Source: Halolamina pelagica
Lineage (GTDB): Archaea > Halobacteriota > Halobacteria > Halobacteriales > Haloferacaceae
Assembly (NCBI RefSeq): GCF_900115675.1
Contig: NZ_FOXI01000001.1
Span: 248,001-312,000, forward strand
Direction of reading: 5' to 3'
Length of the DNA stretch: 64,000 nucleotides
Within the stretch, counting starts at the first letter, position 1; every line of letters starts with the position of its first letter. The position numbers and the translations under genes are program-made. This document shows positions 61,244 through 64,000 of the stretch, one piece after another. The notes beneath the pieces are model-generated. The model was not told where the DNA came from. It worked only from the letters and a program-made list of their open reading frames with translations, and made no database searches.

Positions 61244-62398
61244 ATGACGACCCCCGACGACCGGATCGAGACGACTCACATCGGGAGCCTCCCGCGTCCC
61301 CCTGAACTGCTCGACCTCCTCCGGACGCGCGAGTCAGGCGGCGAGGTCGACGCCGACGAGTGGGACCGCGTGAGTACTGAGGCGACGGAGGACGTCGTCG
61401 AGCGCCAGCTCGCGACGGGCATCGACGAGATCAACAACGGCGAGCAGTCCCGCGTCTCCTTCAACTTCTACGTCGGCGACCGGCTCACGAACATCGGCGG
61501 CAAGCGCGAACAGGAGCTGTGGGCCGACCTGCAGGAGTATCCCGCGGTCGCCGAGGACACGTTCGAGACGGACGTGATCGACCTCGCGAAACAGCCCGCG
61601 GTCACCGGCGAGATCCGCTACGACGGCCACGAGCAGGCCGAACGGGAGGTCGAGACGTTCCGCGAGACGCTCGAGGGCACCGGCGTCGACGTCGAGGACA
61701 CCTTCTTCACCACCGCCTCGCCGAGCGTCGTCGCCGCAACGCACGTCGACGAACACTACGACGACCACGAGGAGTACGTCTACGCCATCGCCGACGCGAT
61801 GGCCGAGGAGTACCAGATCTTCGCCGACACGGGCGCGACCATCCAGATCGACGCGCCGGACCTGCTGGCGACCGGCCACAGCCACCTGTTCGCGGACGAC
61901 ACCGTCGAGGAGTTCCGCGGCGTGGTCGAGATGCACGTCGACGCGCTCAACGAGGCGCTCTCGGGCATCCCCGAGGAGCAGGTCCGCCTGCACACCTGTT
62001 GGGGGAGCTACGAGGGCCCGCACCACCTCGACACCGACCTCGTGGACATGCTGCCGACGCTGTACGAGGCCGACATCTCCGGGCTCAGCGTCGAGCAGGC
62101 GAACCCGCGCCACCAGCACGAGTACCGCGCGTTCGCCGAGCACCCGCTGCCCGACGGCTGGACGCTCATCCCGGGCGTCGTCGACGTGAAGACCAACATC
62201 ATCGACCACCCCGAGACGATCGCCGACCGCATCGAGCGCGTGGCGAACGTGGTCCCGGACGACACCGAGATCGTCGCCGCGCCGGACTGCGGGTTCGGCA
62301 CGCAGGCCGGCCTCGGCATGGTCCACCCCGACATCGCGTGGCCCAAACTCGAAGCGCTCGTCGAGGGCGCGGAGATCGCCTCCGATCGCCTGCGGTAG
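61244..62398 (+). CDS. MetE-like cobalamin-independent methionine synthase C-terminal-type protein
   Basis: 384 residues. It resembles the catalytic C-terminal barrel of MetE: HIGSLPRP at residues 12-19, the zinc-ligand HTCWGSY near 249 and a second Cys in APDCGFGTQ near 347. Archaeal methionine synthases often consist of this barrel alone, using a methyl-cobamide protein or methyl-tetrahydropterin donor, and are sometimes paired with an N-terminal homologue. No second copy is adjacent here, so whether it makes methionine is inferred. It has a strong promoter of its own. Confidence 0.82.
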   Translation: MTTPDDRIETTHIGSLPRPPELLDLLRTRESGGEVDADEWDRVSTEATEDVVERQLATGIDEINNGEQSRVSFNFYVGDRLTNIGGKREQELWADLQEYPAVAEDTFETDVIDLAKQPAVTGEIRYDGHEQAEREVETFRETLEGTGVDVEDTFFTTASPSVVAATHVDEHYDDHEEYVYAIADAMAEEYQIFADTGATIQIDAPDLLATGHSHLFADDTVEEFRGVVEMHVDALNEALSGIPEEQVRLHTCWGSYEGPHHLDTDLVDMLPTLYEADISGLSVEQANPRHQHEYRAFAEHPLPDGWTLIPGVVDVKTNIIDHPETIADRIERVANVVPDDTEIVAAPDCGFGTQAGLGMVHPDIAWPKLEALVEGAEIASDRLR

Positions 62399-62440
62399 GA
62401 CCACAACGCTCTTCTTTAGGCTCACCAAAATCCTGGGCAG

Positions 62441-62992
62441 ATGCGGCTCACCCGACGGGACGCGCTCGCGGCGCTGTCGGCGGTCGGCGCCGGCGGCGTC
62501 GCCGGCTGTTCCGCGCCGAGTGCAGCGCGGGACGACGAGACGACGACGGCGAGCGACGCGAACCCGCCCGAACTCGGCGAGGACGAGTTGGAGACGCTGG
62601 TCGCGCTCGCGGCCGTCCTCTACCCAAGCGAGGTCGAGAACGCCGCCGAGTTCGTGGAGGCGTACGTCCGACCGCGCGTGCGCGACCGGCCGGAGCACGG
62701 GCGCGGGATGGTCGCCGCGATCGAAACGCTCGACGAGTACGCCGAGAACCTCGAAGGCGAACGCTACGCCGCGCTCGACGCCGCGGCGAGGGAGGAGCTG
62801 CTCGCCTACATGGCCGTCGACACGGCCGACCCGGACCCCGACGGCGACGACGACGAGCGCGTGCGCTACTACCTCGTGAACGATCTGCTGTTCGGCCTCT
62901 ACGCGTCGCCGACGGGGGCGTCGCTGGCCGGACTCGAGAACCCGCCGGGATATCCGGGTGGGACAGCGAGCTACCAGAAGGGGCCGGAATGA
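62441..62992 (+). CDS. Gluconate-2-dehydrogenase subunit 3-like lipoprotein (gamma subunit)
   Basis: 183 residues. A twin-arginine lipoprotein signal (TRRDALAALSAVGAGGVAGC) is followed by the helical domain of the small subunit that accompanies FAD-GMC dehydrogenases (LETLVALAAVLYPSEVEN, then VRYYLVNDLLFGLYASP and PGYPGGTASYQKGP). In bacteria this subunit carries the flavoprotein through the Tat pathway as a hitchhiker. It overlaps the next gene by ATGA. A TATA-like TTCTTTAGG is centred 26 bases before the ATG. Confidence 0.85.
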   Translation: MRLTRRDALAALSAVGAGGVAGCSAPSAARDDETTTASDANPPELGEDELETLVALAAVLYPSEVENAAEFVEAYVRPRVRDRPEHGRGMVAAIETLDEYAENLEGERYAALDAAAREELLAYMAVDTADPDPDGDDDERVRYYLVNDLLFGLYASPTGASLAGLENPPGYPGGTASYQKGPE

Positions 62993-64000
62993 GTCAACCG
63001 GACCGAACACCCACGGAGAACGCCGACGTGTGCGTCGTCGGTGCCGGGCCCGCGGGCGCGATCGTCGCCGACCGCCTCGCGAGCGCGGGTCACGAGGTGA
63101 TCGTGCTGGAGGCTGGCCCGCGGTTCGACCCCGACGAGCGCGAGGAGCGTATGGAGACCCACCTCCGGCCCGGCGACGACACGCCGATCTGGGGGATGGG
63201 CGGGCCCCGGGACGCCTACACCTCGGGCGGTGAGCGGCTCTACCCCCTCAACGCCGCCCGCGTGAAGGGCGTCGGCGGCTCGACACTCCACTGGCAGGGG
63301 ATGGTGATGCGGATGCACGAGCAGGACTTCCGGGTGGACTCGGAGCTGGGGGTCGCCGAGGACTGGCCCGTCGACTACGACGACCTCCGGCCCTACTACG
63401 CCGCCGCAGAGGAGGCGCTCGCTGTCGCCGGCGCGTCGGACAACCCGTTCGCGCCGCCACGGGAGGAGCCCCACCCGATGCCCGCGTTCCCGCCCTCCTA
63501 CAGCGACTCGCTGTTCGCGGAGGCCTGCGAGGAACTGGGGATCGCCACCCACTCGGTGCCGAACGCACGGAACTCCGAGCCAACCGACGAGGCCAGCGCC
63601 TGCGTGGGCTACGGCACCTGTCGCCCGGTCTGTCCCTCGGGCGCGAAGTACGACGCGACCCGCCACGTCGACAGCGCCCAGGAGGGGGGCGCCAGGGTCG
63701 TCGACGAGGTGCCGGTCCAGCGGCTCGAACACGACGACTCGGGCGAGAAGGTGACTGCTGCTGTCTATGTGACTCCCGAGGGTAAGGAGTACCGACAGGA
63801 GGCCGACGAGTTCGTCCTCGCCGCCGGCGGCGTCGAGACGCCGCGCTTGCTCCTCCTCTCCGAGAGCGAGCAGTACCCCGACGGGCTGGCGAACGGTTCC
63901 GGCGCGGTCGGGCGGTACTTCATGGACCACCTGTTCGCCGGCGTCGGCGGCCGCCTCGACGAGCGCACCCGCCAGAAGCACGTCGGCTTCAACACGACCG
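62989..64000 (+). CDS. FAD-GMC oxidoreductase, gluconate/glucose dehydrogenase-type (truncated by window end)
   Basis: 337 residues of the N-terminal part are visible. The FAD-binding motif VVGAGPAGAIVADRLASAG is at about residues 17-35, with VIVLEAGPRF after it and a GGSTLHWQG near 97. Cys205, Cys211 and Cys215 have the C-x5-C-x3-C spacing that binds a 3Fe-4S cluster in the large subunit of FAD-dependent glucose dehydrogenases. No signal peptide is present, fitting export with the Tat-signal small subunit encoded just upstream. The sugar substrate is unknown. A cytochrome subunit may follow outside the window. Confidence 0.88.
   Translation, partial: MSQPDRTPTENADVCVVGAGPAGAIVADRLASAGHEVIVLEAGPRFDPDEREERMETHLRPGDDTPIWGMGGPRDAYTSGGERLYPLNAARVKGVGGSTLHWQGMVMRMHEQDFRVDSELGVAEDWPVDYDDLRPYYAAAEEALAVAGASDNPFAPPREEPHPMPAFPPSYSDSLFAEACEELGIATHSVPNARNSEPTDEASACVGYGTCRPVCPSGAKYDATRHVDSAQEGGARVVDEVPVQRLEHDDSGEKVTAAVYVTPEGKEYRQEADEFVLAAGGVETPRLLLLSESEQYPDGLANGSGAVGRYFMDHLFAGVGGRLDERTRQKHVGFNTT

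Overview
The window is chromosomal DNA from a haloarchaeon (class Halobacteria). It is very GC-rich and the proteins are strongly acidic. There is an archaeal RPA operon and a riboflavin-pathway ArfC. Many secreted proteins carry twin-arginine lipoprotein signals. Many genes have a TATA-like box 26-29 bases before an ATG or GTG with almost no leader, which is the usual haloarchaeal leaderless arrangement. I see no rRNA, tRNA, CRISPR array or intact insertion sequence. Most of the window looks like core chromosome, with small accessory patches near 18.7-24.6 kb, 32.9-33.2 kb and 35.5-36.1 kb.

Layout. 0-17.5 kb is housekeeping: the single-stranded-DNA-binding operon rpa1-rpap1-rpe, an inositol-monophosphatase-family enzyme, arfC, a short GlpA-like oxidoreductase, a methyltransferase, ileS, an ABC1/UbiB kinase, an esterase, a membrane-anchored protein with an endonuclease-like N-terminus, a Na/Ca exchanger, YlbF, a MinD-like ATPase and a RecA/KaiC-like protein that has lost its P-loop. 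17.5-24.6 kb holds a beta-propeller lipoprotein, a thiamine-precursor-type ABC transporter split into two convergent halves, a halocyanin, and a ribbon-helix-helix/tyrosine-recombinase pair with a 26-bp palindrome in front of it. 24.7-35.5 kb holds an M20 amidohydrolase, arginase, purD, small lipoprotein and membrane genes, a Rad3/XPD-like helicase, a decayed small membrane gene and katG.

35.5-36.2 kb is a long gene-free stretch. It contains a TATA box followed by a 108-base segment that folds as a clean three-way junction, my best candidate for an undescribed RNA. 36.2-43.6 kb holds a ribbon-helix-helix regulator divergent from an HSL-type esterase, an S9 peptidase, tandem 3' hairpins, a second Na/Ca exchanger, a ParA-partner pair and an F420-type LLM enzyme. 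43.6-51.1 kb is a complete dipeptide ABC transporter (dppA divergent from dppBCDF plus one small membrane gene). 51.1-64 kb holds a small protein of unknown function, a winged-helix regulator preceded by a 30-residue micro-gene, a rhodanese lipoprotein, a cyclase/amidohydrolase pair, MATE and MFS exporters, a Gfo/Idh/MocA dehydrogenase, a methionine-synthase-like protein, and the start of an FAD-GMC dehydrogenase operon with the cysteine spacing of a 3Fe-4S electron-transfer cluster.

A recurring pattern is worth attention. In four places a TATA box is followed at leaderless distance by a very short ORF (14-30 codons) whose stop overlaps or touches the start of the next gene: ABC1 kinase, DUF2391 membrane protein, ParA and a winged-helix regulator. 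All statements about function are from reading the sequence only; no searches were run.
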